Assembly (NCBI GenBank): GCA_949751835.1
Contig: CATKHK010000016.1
Location: 492,522-556,521, forward strand
Length of the DNA: 64,000 bases
DNA from: Blepharisma japonicum
Taxonomy: Eukaryota > Ciliophora > Heterotrichea > Heterotrichida > Blepharismidae
Reading direction: 5' to 3'
Under the pieces are notes generated by a model. The model did not search any database. It was not told the origin of the DNA and saw nothing but the letters and a program-made list of their open reading frames with translations. Both the position numbers and the translations under genes were made by a program. Each line of letters begins with the position of its first letter. Position 1 is the first letter of the stretch. Shown one piece after another: positions 41,367 through 50,636 of this stretch.

Positions 41367-41882
41367 ATGAATAAAATCCTTGTGACGGTATTTTTAACTT
41401 TATCAGTCCAATCATACACCATCCCACCCACAGACAACCCAGCAGAGGAGCCAGTCTATGATCGGCAAACTAATGAGTTTCAAAATAATTGTAGTGTCGA
41501 CCAGGATTGTCCAGTGATAAACTGCATCAGAGCACCTTGCCCAACCTACGTGTGTCGTAATGAACACTGCGTAATAAATGTTCCAAAAGAAGAATGCATA
41601 GTAGACCAAGACTGCCCAGTGATTAATTGCATTAGAGCTCCTTGTCCATCTTACGCATGCAGAAATAATCACTGCGAATTCCAGCTACCTCAGCAAGATT
41701 GCATAGTTGCAGGCTGCTCCGGACAGCTCTGTGTTGGCTCTCACGAAAATGGCACTTCTACATGTGAATGGAAAGACTCATATTCCTGTTATGCAGAATT
41801 CGGAAATTGTGCTTTTATTAATAGACAGTGCCAATGGGAGCCTACTGAGAAGCTTCTGAACTGCATTCGGGATAGAAGCTAA
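41367..41882 (+). CDS. Secreted cysteine-rich protein with two 8-Cys-type repeats
   Basis: 171 residues. Signal peptide MNKILVTVFLTLSVQSYT, then two near-identical repeats with DQDCPVINCIRAPCP, each followed by a C-RN-HC end. A third cysteine-rich segment follows (CIVAGCSGQLCVGSHENG, then CEWKDSYSCYAEFGNC and CQWEP). The third part matches my memory of the bacterial eight-cysteine-cluster pattern (C-x-x-x-G-C-S-G-Q-x-C). No TGA codons. Predicted extracellular or vesicular disulfide-rich protein; function unknown. Transfer from bacteria is possible but not shown. Confidence 0.72.
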   Translation: MNKILVTVFLTLSVQSYTIPPTDNPAEEPVYDRQTNEFQNNCSVDQDCPVINCIRAPCPTYVCRNEHCVINVPKEECIVDQDCPVINCIRAPCPSYACRNNHCEFQLPQQDCIVAGCSGQLCVGSHENGTSTCEWKDSYSCYAEFGNCAFINRQCQWEPTEKLLNCIRDRS

Positions 41883-42023
41883 GCTTAAATAATAGAAATT
41901 TCAAAAAATATTAAGAAATTATGCATAAATGGATAAAGTGTGAATCATGGAGACTTATTATGAAGAGAGAGCAGGAAAATATGTGAGTTTAAATTTTGGC
42001 TTCTATAATATTTTGGTATTATT

Positions 42024-42644
42024 TTACTTATGCCAAGAGTCCAGCATACTTTTCAATCCCTTATTTTCAAGCTTCAAAATGGCGTTTTCTCTATTCAGCT
42101 CCTCTGCCTTATTGGTTAGCTTTAAGAGTAAGTCATCTTTGTTTATACCATTGCTTATTAACTCTGACATAACTGTTTTTTCAATATTAAGTGTTTCTTG
42201 GAACTACTTTGCTATTACTTTTAAGAGTAAAAACTCACTCATTTTACTGATAATTTTTGAAAGGCATTCCCCATTACAATCTTGTGAGAAATCTGAAATT
42301 CTCCCTTTAGTCTCAGCATTATTTTGTATTATAGATACCATTTTTCTTTTAAATAAAGGCTCAGGTTTCTAAGTAAAAGATACAGAAAGAGGAGTTGTCT
42401 GGATTAAAGGGTCGTTGATATTTGTAATCTGCTTATTTTTTGCAGACGAAGGCTCCGATCGAGCGTCGCCATCTGATTTAAGGTCTTTATCTTCTGTATA
42501 TACATCGTCTTCTTCTAGATAGACACTTCTGCTGGGATGCTTTTGAGGCTCTCTATCAGATTCAATGGCATCAGCTATTGTGCTCAACTTATTTCCTTTA
42601 GCTCTTTTTGCCTCAGCGTTATATAAGTGATAGACACTATTCAT
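42024..42644 (-). CDS. Coiled-coil protein with two 15-nt introns
   Basis: 196 residues after removing introns at 42369-42383 and 42204-42218. The first exon encodes MNSVYHLYNAEAKRAKGNKL and an acidic Ser-rich region; exons 2 and 3 form a helical C-terminus ending LTNKAEELNRENAILKLENK and LKSMLDSWHK, then TAA. Both introns contain an in-frame TAG at their 3' end. Without splicing the frame stops twice, and the plus strand then shows a misleading open frame (41947-42372). Function unknown; the C-terminus would dimerise. Confidence 0.75.
42204..42218 (-). other. 15-nt intron (second) in the coiled-coil gene
   Basis: On the minus strand GTAATAGCAAAGTAG, joining EFLLLK to FQETLNIEKTV in frame. 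Confidence 0.85.
42369..42383 (-). other. 15-nt intron (first) in the coiled-coil gene
   Basis: On the minus strand GTATCTTTTACTTAG, joining TTPLS to KPEPLFKRKMV in frame. Confidence 0.85.
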
Positions 42645-42969
42645 AATTTTGTTAGAAAATTAATGATCAGAAAAAATAAATTAAACTGCATTACGGCTTT
42701 CTTGTAAATTCAAACCAATTCTGAGGCTTTTATTGTCTTCCTGCAATTTTTAAGAAATATTAGCTTGATTTCACTAAGAAAATTTATCAAATTGATGCTT
42801 AACATGAAAATTAATATTATTATATTAATTGTCCGCAAGCTGGTCTAGCTCAAGAAATCCACTTTAGGACAATCCATGATAGATCTCAATCAATAAATTA
42901 AATTTAAAAATCAAGCCTAAAACCAAAATAAATTCAAATTTATAAATTTTGTATTATAATTAATTCAAT
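42645..42969. other. Intergenic, no feature seen
   Basis: About 325 bp of AT-rich DNA between two minus-strand genes. No coding or RNA signal recognised. Confidence 0.55.
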
Positions 42970-43716
42970 CTAAGGATTCACATCATTTGAATGAACTGAA
43001 GCAATAGGTGTAGCAAACCACTCATCAATATACTGATACGATTTCTCTTCTTTAATATCCTGCCCACAGAATTCGCATTTTTCAGAATTTTCAGTTATCG
43101 TCACCCTTCTCTCCTTCACTTGAGGATTATTTGCCTTGCAGTTTGAACAAATCGGTGCTTTATACATCTTTGGGTTTTTATCTGAGTCTTCATAAATGAT
43201 TTGTTTTTGGATTGCTTCGACTTTCTCAATTCCCCCTTGGTTCAGCTGATTCAAGTGAGCATTATCAGCGACCAAGCTTGAGTCCCTTACAATATATCCC
43301 AGCATTCCTGAGAGCGCCACCAGCAGTGCTAAAGAAATCCTCAGAAGCCTGATAGCTAAATGGTCATTTTCTACAGTATCAGGATGACGAATATACTGAA
43401 GATCATCTAAACCTTCCCTAATGATAAGAACTATTGCATACGACATTGAGCTATATATCACTTACAGCATTACGAAGAATAAAATCCTGGTTTTATACCT
43501 CGTAAATACAGCATAAAGGCCAAAAATTTGTAGCAGAAAATTCCAAATTGCCTATATATCTTATACAATCTGAATGGGTTCAATCTTATCATGGATCCCA
43601 AGCTTGTAAGAAGCTACCAGCATTGCTACAATGTCAATAAGAATGAGAATCGATATTATTCACATGGTAAACTTGGCCTGGAGCGACCTCTGCAGCAGTT
43701 TTGACCCCTCGTTCAT
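42970..43716 (-). CDS. Multi-pass membrane protein with a C-terminal zinc-ribbon-like motif
   Basis: 238 residues after removing two 15-nt introns (43552-43566 and 43451-43465). It begins MNEGSKLLQRSLQAKFTMWI (one TGA as Trp) and has about four hydrophobic helices (IISILILIDIVAMLVAS; AIWNFLLQIFGLYAV; RILFFVMLSMSYAIVLII; LLRISLALLVALSGMLGYIV). A soluble tail has CSNCKANNP and CEFCGQDI, a four-Cys zinc-binding pattern, and ends TPIASVHSNDVNP with TAG. Family not recognised. Confidence 0.78.
43451..43465 (-). other. 15-nt intron (second) in the zinc-ribbon membrane protein gene
   Basis: On the minus strand GTAAGTGATATATAG, the most canonical 5' site in the window. Removing it restores FFVMLSMSYAIVL. 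Confidence 0.9.
43552..43566 (-). other. 15-nt intron (first) in the zinc-ribbon membrane protein gene
   Basis: On the minus strand GTATAAGATATATAG, joining KIEPIQI to AIWNFLLQIF. It contains an in-frame TAA and TAG. Confidence 0.9.
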
Positions 43717-43799
43717 TACTTGCTAATATTTTTACGAGTAACATTTAATGACTCTAGTAAATTACGATTTAATTTACCCACAAATGCTTAACTTGTTAC

Positions 43800-44693
43800 C
43801 TAGTTTGAGCAGGAATCCAAGCATTTAGCTTGCTCTTCTATGCTCTGAATGATCGTCCTCGAGGTAATCGAATGATTAACTGTCATGTCTCGATAATCAG
43901 GTGACACGTAGTATAGCACTTGAACTGGCTGCTTCTCAGGAGTCCACATCTCATAAGAGATTTCCGTCTCCCTCGGCTCAGGAGTCATCGCCACAGGCAA
44001 CTCTTCTTTCTCTTCAGCCTGCACAGCCTCACGCTTCAGGCCATTTTCTTCCATTTGGAGCTTTAAAAAGGCCGTCAGTGGGTCGTCAGGGCTCGTTTTC
44101 TTCTTTGCTGGATTCGCGGCTTCAGCCAAAAACTCTTTCTTGGACAACTTGATTTTCCGCTTAAGCGTGGAGTTCCAGTGGTTCTTGATCGCGTTGTCAG
44201 TTCGGCCTGGAAGCCTCTTTGCAATTTCAGCCCAACGGTTTCCCAGTTCCTTGTGTGCTTGGATTATGGCGATGTCTTCTTCTGTGGTCCATTCGTCACG
44301 CTTTATATTGGGGTTCAAGTGGTTGTGCCACCTCTCTCTGCACTGTTTGCCGATTCTCCCTGGCAGGTTGCTCGCAATTGTGCTCCAATATCTGGGTCCG
44401 TACTTTTTTACGAGCCTTACAACAATCTCGTCCTCTTCTTTGGTCCAAGGGCCTTTAACCAGATCTGGATTGAGGACCTTCTGCCACCTGTGCAAGCATT
44501 GGACGTCTGTGCGACCATCAAAGTACCGAGCTATGGCTTTTCAATTCTTAGCGCCGTGAGTTTTCACAAGCTCGCGAAGCTTTTCATCTTCTTGAGCTGT
44601 CCAGAGTCGTTTGTTTCGAGTTTGCGATTTTTTGGAGCCCTCTTCGAAGGTGCTCTGACTATCAGAATTGTAGTCTGGGTTTTCCATCTTCAT
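43800..44693 (-). CDS. Three-repeat MYB protein (3R-MYB)
   Basis: 297 residues. Three consecutive MYB repeats at about 30-185: R1 [19 protein letters not shown] with NWKAIARYF; R2 [20 protein letters not shown] with [22 protein letters not shown]3 [20 protein letters not shown] with [21 protein letters not shown]. The third Trp of R1 (KNW) is encoded by TGA (44541-44543), a strong argument for the code because this Trp is nearly invariant. R2-R3 match the c-Myb/plant 3R-MYB class, often cell-cycle regulators. The C-terminal part is acidic and Pro/Glu-rich. Start [11 protein letters not shown]; the second Met is also possible. Confidence 0.93.
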
Positions 44694-44917
44694 TGAAGAA
44701 TAACGTATCTGAGATTCTAAACAAAATAATTAGGATGGGTTAAAACGCATTGTGAAAATAAAGAAGAGTTAGAGATGACTGTTGCTTAATAGAAAATTAT
44801 ATATTAATTACTGTGAAAATAAGTAGATGATTTTGATTTATTAGGGATTGGGTAAAAGCTAAGCATATTTTATAAAGACTTATGATCGTTAAGATTTAAA
44901 TAATTTTTATTTTGTAA

Positions 44918-45290
44918 ATGGCTTCAACTTATCTTATCAGTCAAAATGACCTTTGTCAGATAAAAGAGCCGCTAATTCAAAACCAAGAGATAACAAGAGC
45001 TATTTTAAAAGGCTTAAAATATTATTACTGGTCACCTAAATGTAAAAATAAATTATCAGGTTATAGTTTATTATACCATGGCAGAGCTTATTATCTATAT
45101 GAAGAAATTCATGCATAATGATAAACTATAAAAAATTTGAAGTGCAGGCGGAAGCTAAAAAATTATCTTCAAAGCTGTAAAAATGCTAATGATTAAAAGT
45201 TCAAAAATAAAAATCCAGAAAGACTGATGCTTAATAACTTGTGCTAAAAACACAATTATGAAGGCATTCAAATTTATAATAGCATTTTAT
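44918..45290 (+). pseudogene. Decayed copy of the small lysine-rich family (copy A)
   Basis: Starts MASTYLISQNDLCQIKEP and aligns with the intact copies at 46120 and 48355 to about residue 65 (SLLYHGRAYYLYEEIHA), where it meets TAA at 45116-45118. The homologous tail continues downstream in pieces (KFEVQAEAKKLSSKL, then stops). The middle is also shortened. A 66-residue product is possible, but the loss of the conserved C-terminal helix argues for a dying copy. Confidence 0.6.
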
Positions 45291-45309
45291 TAATTATACA
45301 AATTATATT

Positions 45310-45790
45310 TTATTGTTTTCTCAGCATATCTTCAATTGCTGGCGCTTGGCTTGAGCTATATTAATTCAATTTTTGTCTTTGCTAACTTTAGCCTTGATTT
45401 TTATGATTTCAATTTTCTTTTAACCATCTATGTTCTTCTTCAAATCCAGATTTTCTTGAAGGGTTTGCCCAAACATACTTTCATCTCAATCATCAATGTA
45501 TTTCTTTCATCAGAAGCTTGCGTAATTGAGCTGATTTCTAAAGAAAGACTCATGCGTGCTCTCTTATAATGATTGAGACTGTCTTAATTCATGAAGCTCT
45601 TTTTATCTGTTTGAGCTCATTTTTTGAAGAGGTGAGTCTTTCAATTAGCTTTTTTGTAGAGCTTTTTTTACAGTTTCTATTTACTTAAATTATAATAGCC
45701 CAAGCAGTTTAAGAGAGAGCTCATCTGCAGAAATGAGCTCTTTCTGCCATATTCTGCATTCAATAGTTTCATATTGAGCACTTGTTAAGG
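45310..45790 (-). pseudogene. Coiled-coil gene relic convergent with copy A
   Basis: Minus-strand fragments without a continuous frame: near 45790 ERALTSAQYETIECRIWQKE and LISADELSLKLLGLL; further down QENLDLKKNID and KKIEIIKIKAKVSKDKN; at the end SSSQAPAIEDMLRKQ and TAA. The ending matches the relic at 25676-25882 and the one at 46600. Several TAA/TAG and frame changes interrupt it. Confidence 0.5.
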
Positions 45791-46119
45791 CCCTTTCTTT
45801 TATATAAAAATGAAAATAGAAATATCTTATTATTATAGTTGTTTGTAATAAGTCAAATAATTATAAATTAATTAAAAGCAGCCATACTGGATATTCAAAT
45901 ATTCAATTTGAAAATACAAATGGATCTCAAAATTTTTCTTTAAAATCCTTATAGTAGATATTTAAAAATCAAAAAGAAAACATAAAAATCGATATATAAT
46001 GAGCTAGGCATAGTTGCGCTTTGATACAATTATAAAGTTAACACTTTTGATGTGGGAATAAGTCTTAACTTTAGAAACTATACATAAATTGACTAAAATT
46101 TTAATTATTTTACCTTAAA

Positions 46120-46542
46120 ATGGCTTCATCTTATCTTATCTGTCAAAATGATCTTTATGAGATAAAAGATCCGATGAAGCGCAAAAAAAAGCTGAAAACA
46201 AAAAATTCAAAGCCAAGAGTGAAAAAGAAATATCGATTTAAGTGATGAAACAAATATTTTCGATGGTTTGGAAAATATCATGCTCCTAAATGGAAAAATA
46301 AAAGATCAGGCCATAATCCATTATATCATGATGCAGCTTATCAGTTGTATGAGAAAATTCAAATCCAAATTGAAGATCATAAAAAATTTGAAGAGCAAGT
46401 AGAAGCCAAAAAATTATCCTTAAAACAGTCAAAAATGCTGATGGCAAAAAGTTCAAAAGGAAAAAAAGAAAAATTGGCGCTTAATAGCTTACATGGTAAT
46501 TGTGTTAAAAATGCAATTATAAAGGCACTACAAATTTTATAA
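46120..46542 (+). CDS. Small lysine-rich protein family, copy B
   Basis: 140 residues, start MASSYLICQNDLYEIKDPMK, with two consecutive in-frame TGA codons as Trp (FKWWNKYFRWFG). A conserved core follows: HAPKWKNKRSGHNPLYHDAA, YQLYEKIQIQIEDHKKFEEQ, VEAKKLSLKQSKMLM. The C-terminus NGCV-like tail is LHGNCVKNAIIKALQIL, then TAA. Very basic, no membrane segment. The same architecture is seen in copy C at 48355 and in decayed copies at 44918 and 50286. Family not recognised; the lysine load would suit nucleic-acid or polyanion binding, but that is a guess. Confidence 0.65.
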
Positions 46543-46559
46543 TTAAATTAAAATTTATA

Positions 46560-47330
46560 TTCTATTGTTTTCTGAAAGATCTTTAATTATTAATAATTGA
46601 TTTTGAGTAATTTTTAATTCAACTTTTCCCGGTTCACCTCTAACCTGATCTTAAATATTTCGATTTTCTTTCAACTTTTCGATAGCTTTCTTCAAATCTA
46701 GATATTCTAGTTAATTTTTCTAAATTTTCTTTTATCAAATTGTTAGTTATCATAATTTTCGATTCTCTATTGAGGCTTATTAGAGCTTCAAAAGTATAAC
46801 TTCCTAAATTATCTTGAATGATCATTAAATTGCTATTTCTTCTGAGATTTACTGAAGAATATACTTGCATTTATTTTGGAATCGGTTTGAAATTTCTTCA
46901 GAAATATCAATCTTTTATATATGAGAAGACCTGGCTTAGATAGCGTGAAGATTGAGAGTTGGCTAAGTGAAAAACTGTGTCATCGAAGTTCGGGCTTTCA
47001 TAATTATTTATCTTTTCTTAGAGCACCTTGGTGAATTGGTGTAGGTTTTCCTAAAAGTGCTGCCTGATTTTCAGAACTTTTGCTTCAAAGTCTCTCAACT
47101 GGTGTTTGAAACTTAAAATTTCTTCTCCAGGTTTTTAATATTTTTTCTTGAGAGACTTTTTGCTTTTGAGTAAACTCAGAATCTACGAAACTCTCCCGAT
47201 CTTGTAAGTCTTTTGAAATTTAAGTTTTTTTTCCATTTGCTGGAGATTTGTATAAGAACGATTGATTGTCAAGAACTCTTCAGGAATTTCATCTTGGTTA
47301 AAAGCTTAAAAATCTTTTAGATGAGCATTT
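46560..47330 (-). pseudogene. Coiled-coil gene relic convergent with copy B
   Basis: Minus strand. The upstream part (about 47330-47004) reads EEFLTINRSYTNLQQMEKKL, shifts frame once, then KDLQDRESFVDSEFTQKQKV and NQAALLGKPTPIHQGALRK to TAA at 47004. The lower part (about 46870-46570) has LEYLDLKKAIEKLKEN and KITQNQLLIIKDLSENNR in broken frames. The ending aligns with the relics at 25676 and 45310. A protein-like composition with frame changes and stops marks a relatively recent pseudogene, possibly two fused fragments. Confidence 0.55.
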
Positions 47331-48354
47331 AAAATCACTAATGCATTAGCCCCCTTAATTTTTGTATTTACTAAGCTTATATGAACAATTATTGTTATTT
47401 TGATAAAAGCAATTCTATGCGATAAAGAGATTCTCCTGCATATATAGTTGAAAATTCATTATTTAATGGTTTTATATGAAAAATCAAGATACATAAAATT
47501 TATCCTTTTATATACCAGCAGAATCATTTTTTCTCCCTGTTATCCTTATATCATTTAAATTTAATAGCTCTTATGATTCTAATTTTTTCTTCCCAGTAGT
47601 TTCTTTATAGTTTCTTACTTTTCATTTTTATTCAGGGTTTATACTATCTCCCTAAAGAAAAACTGATACAGAATAACTTTAAAATAAGAATTCACAGTCT
47701 TATTGGTATTTTCAGATCAATTTTTGATTGAAGAGTAAATTCAAAAGTAATTCCCAAGTTGAAGATCTTAATATCTCTTAAGTGTAAGTCAAATAAACAG
47801 TTTTAGCTATAGCAGACTCCTTCTCTATAATAAAGCACTTATAATTAATAAATTTCAGTACCATCATAAATTTGCTAAATTAACACTCTGTCCTCTTGCA
47901 TAAATCTTTTGTTTAATCTCTTATTAATCATAATTTCTTCCTTAAATCGCCGAGCACTATAAGCATGAGATTTTGCTTTTGAGGTCTTGTCTCTTATCCT
48001 CAATTTTAGAAATAATTTTAGAAATGACTTCTTTTTTGATCTAATTTTATAATCTTCTTTATAAGATTAAATAATTATTAATCTTTTAATAGCTTTATTT
48101 ATCTCTTTATGTTTATCAATAAAGATTAACTAAGGCCATTATCTCAAGCTAGAGAAAAAAGATTGATTTAAAAAGTCTCATATATTTATAAGGGCCTTGA
48201 AAATTATTGCTTTCTTACTATTTCTCCAAATTATATTAACCGCAAACTTCGCTGAGCTTCTCTCGAATTGCTTTCTTTTATTCTCAACTTTAAGATAGGT
48301 GTATAGATTGAAATCTTATAATCGCTAAAATATTTAAAATATTTTAATTTGTAA
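47331..48354. other. Intergenic, no firm feature
   Basis: About 1 kb of AT-rich DNA with no open frame I would defend. Possibly more decayed sequence of the same duplicated module. Confidence 0.5.
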
Positions 48355-48759
48355 ATGGCTTCATCTTACCTTATCTGTCCAAGTAAACTTTTTCAGATAA
48401 AAGACCCGATTAAGAACCAAAAAAGGCTGAAAATAAAAAGCTCAAAGCCAAAGGAAAAAAAGAAAAAGAAAATCTTTCACTATTATTTTATATATCATCC
48501 TCCTAAGTGGAAAAATAAAGGATTAGGCTACAACCCATTATATCATGATAAAGCTTATGAGCTGTATGAGAAAATTCAAGTTCAAATAAAAAATCATAAA
48601 GCATTTGAAGAGCAAGTGGAAGCTAAAAAGTTATCTTTAAAGAAGTCAAAAATGCTGATGATTAAAAATTCAAAATGAAAGCAAGAAAAATTGATGCTAA
48701 ATAATTTGCAAAGTAATTGTGTTAAAGACTCAATTATAAATGCATTACAAGCTCTATAA
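48355..48759 (+). CDS. Small lysine-rich protein family, copy C
   Basis: 134 residues: MASSYLICPSKLFQIKDPIK, a Lys-rich linker, then HPPKWKNKGLGYNPLYHDKA, YELYEKIQVQIKNHKAFEEQ and VEAKKLSLKKSKMLM. One TGA is read as Trp (NSKWKQEKLMLNN) before the shared C-terminal tail LQSNCVKDSIINALQAL and TAA. It aligns with copy B from end to end with conservative changes, suggesting the protein is under selection. Function unknown. Confidence 0.65.
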
Positions 48760-49421
48760 TTCAATTTTACTATTAAATTACATTATTTTTATTGTTATAT
48801 TATAGCTTATAATTTTAATTTTATTACCACCATTTCAATTACATATGCTTGCTATTGAGCGAAATTAATTGATTTTGAGGGTCCGGCTGAATAAAGTACA
48901 GCATAACTTTTTAGTGTTGATTATTGTACCACTTAACTGATTAAAGATTAAAAATAATTACTGCAATTTAGTGCAGAAGATAAAAAGTAGTTTCCAGCTC
49001 GAAAAACTTTAGTATTATTTTATCTGCCACCTAATTTTTTTCTTCAAATTTTGATAGATTGCTATATTATAGTAAGCATATAGTATTTTTCACATTTATT
49101 TTAGTTATTTTAAAGAATCTCTGCTCATCATTATTTATTTCTATCAGAGTTTTTTTCTACTCTGCACTTTTTATCTTTCTTTTTACTTTTTATAAATTGT
49201 ATGAAAAAAGTATAATAGTATTTCATCTTTTTAAATACCGAAAACACGCAAAGAAATACTTTTAATGGTCCTTGAGATCTCTTAAAATCTATTGATGATT
49301 CAACTTTTATTTAATGGAAGGATACTATATGATAGCTCTTTTCCTTCTTTTATTAAAGAAGGTGGAACATCATACGAGAAACTTTTTGAACTTTTTTCTA
49401 TTTACATCAAAATAATTACAT
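48760..49421. other. Intergenic, no feature seen
   Basis: About 660 bp. A hydrophobic open frame at 49059-49265 is AT-rich low-complexity translation (Phe/Ile/Tyr) and is not accepted as a gene. Confidence 0.5.
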
Positions 49422-49859
49422 TTGGATGAAGAAATCGATTTACTCATTGAAGAAAGTGAATCAGAAATTTTTACAGGCCATGATGATGAAGCCGAAGATG
49501 ATGATGATTATGATGAAACTCTATCAAACATAGAAGAAATAATACTTGCTTCAATAAGCAATCTACAAGGTGACATCTTAGGCAATACTGAACTTATCCA
49601 AAATATCCTCAACAATAGGTCCTGACTATGGAATTGCTAAATCAATTATAATAGAAAATACTAATAAAAGGCTTGGCGATAGCATGCCCGAAAAGATTAA
49701 AACCTATTATGAAGTCTCACTATCTGATAGTCGAAGAAATACATATGCAAATATCAAGCAAAAAAATTAGACAGTATTGGGCTTATAACGAAATTAAAGA
49801 AGGATAGCAATAATGATAGGGATCAATTGATTGAATTATTGAATAGAAAAACTGATTAA
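49422..49859 (+). pseudogene. Acidic protein gene, frameshifted
   Basis: An open run begins just after TTG (no ATG): LDEEIDLLIEESESEIFTGH, a DDEAEDDDDYDE acidic patch, then SNIEEIILASISNLQGDILG. The coding sense then changes frame near 49618 to GPDYGIAKSIIIENTNKRLG and EVSLSDSRRNTYANIKQK, and changes again in an A-run near 49770 (seven A's where eight keep the frame) to KLDSIGLITKLKKDSNNDRD and LLNRKTD, ending TAA. It has no visible start and two frame changes, so it is a relic or a mis-assembled gene. Identity unknown. Confidence 0.45.
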
Positions 49860-50285
49860 CGACAAGAAAAATCTCAAGAGATTTTGGGATGATAGTTAGT
49901 GAAACAAAAAACTGCTTTTTGGAAATCATGGAAAGCAAGAAAAAGAAAGATTTTAAGAAGAAAATTTAATGAATTTAAGGGCAGCCTGATTGAAGGCATA
50001 TGTAATAAAAGCAATCCTTAATCCTTATTGATGACTTTAACTTATTATTTATAGGAACGAGCTTTCCAAAATAATTCTATCTGAGTATTTAACTCTCAAA
50101 GTCTTGCTGTATTTTTTTCTCTATCTTTTAGGTTAGATTTCTCTTCATGGCTCATCAAGCGTGGTGAAAACGAATAATTTGTTAATTATTCTTGAATTCT
50201 TCCTTTCAGCTTCAAGGAGAGAGCTAATTTTATAATAGTTATAACATTTAAAGAAATTTATTTTGGTATAATAATTTTATCCACC
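49860..50285. other. Intergenic, no feature seen
   Basis: About 425 bp of AT-rich DNA with short broken frames only. Confidence 0.5.
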
Positions 50286-50440
50286 ATGCTATCTTTTAAG
50301 ATAAAGACCCTATGGAGAGAAAAAGCTATTCAATTAAAATATCACACAAATATTTAGGATTTAGAATATATCGTCTTCTCAAATTTAAATATAAACGATA
50401 GGCAGTAAAATTAAACGGCAAATACCATATAATAATATTT
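50286..50440 (+). pseudogene. Strongly decayed fourth copy of the lysine-rich family (copy D)
   Basis: DNA-level similarity only: CTTTTAAGATAAAGACCC corresponds to CTTTATGAGATAAAAGATCC of copy B, and the AAATATTTAGGATTTAGAAT run corresponds to the region around FKWWNKYFRWFGKYH. No frame survives. It shows that the array once held at least four members. Confidence 0.4.
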
Positions 50441-50636
50441 GTCTTATTTGTTAAATAAATTAAGTCTGGTAGTAAACAAACTAAATTGAGATATTAAAGA
50501 TAACTTCTGGATAAACGCCTCTTAAGCATTTTTAATTGCCAATTTACTAATAGCAATCAATCAGCATATTATTAAATAACTCTATCTATTGATTTATCCT
50601 AATACTGTTTATTTTAATCATTTATATCATAACTTC

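Noticed and set aside
41947-42372. 141-codon plus-strand open frame
   Set aside because: It overlaps the spliced minus-strand coiled-coil gene, whose two 15-nt introns explain that strand better.
44140-44696. Several plus-strand frames over the MYB gene
   Set aside because: Shadows of the three MYB repeats on the minus strand.
45336-45569. Plus-strand 77-codon hydrophobic frame
   Set aside because: The minus strand carries coiled-coil relic fragments with recognisable relatives, so the plus frame is a shadow.
49059-49265. Hydrophobic 68-codon frame
   Set aside because: Phe/Ile/Tyr-rich translation of AT-rich DNA with no start context or relatives.
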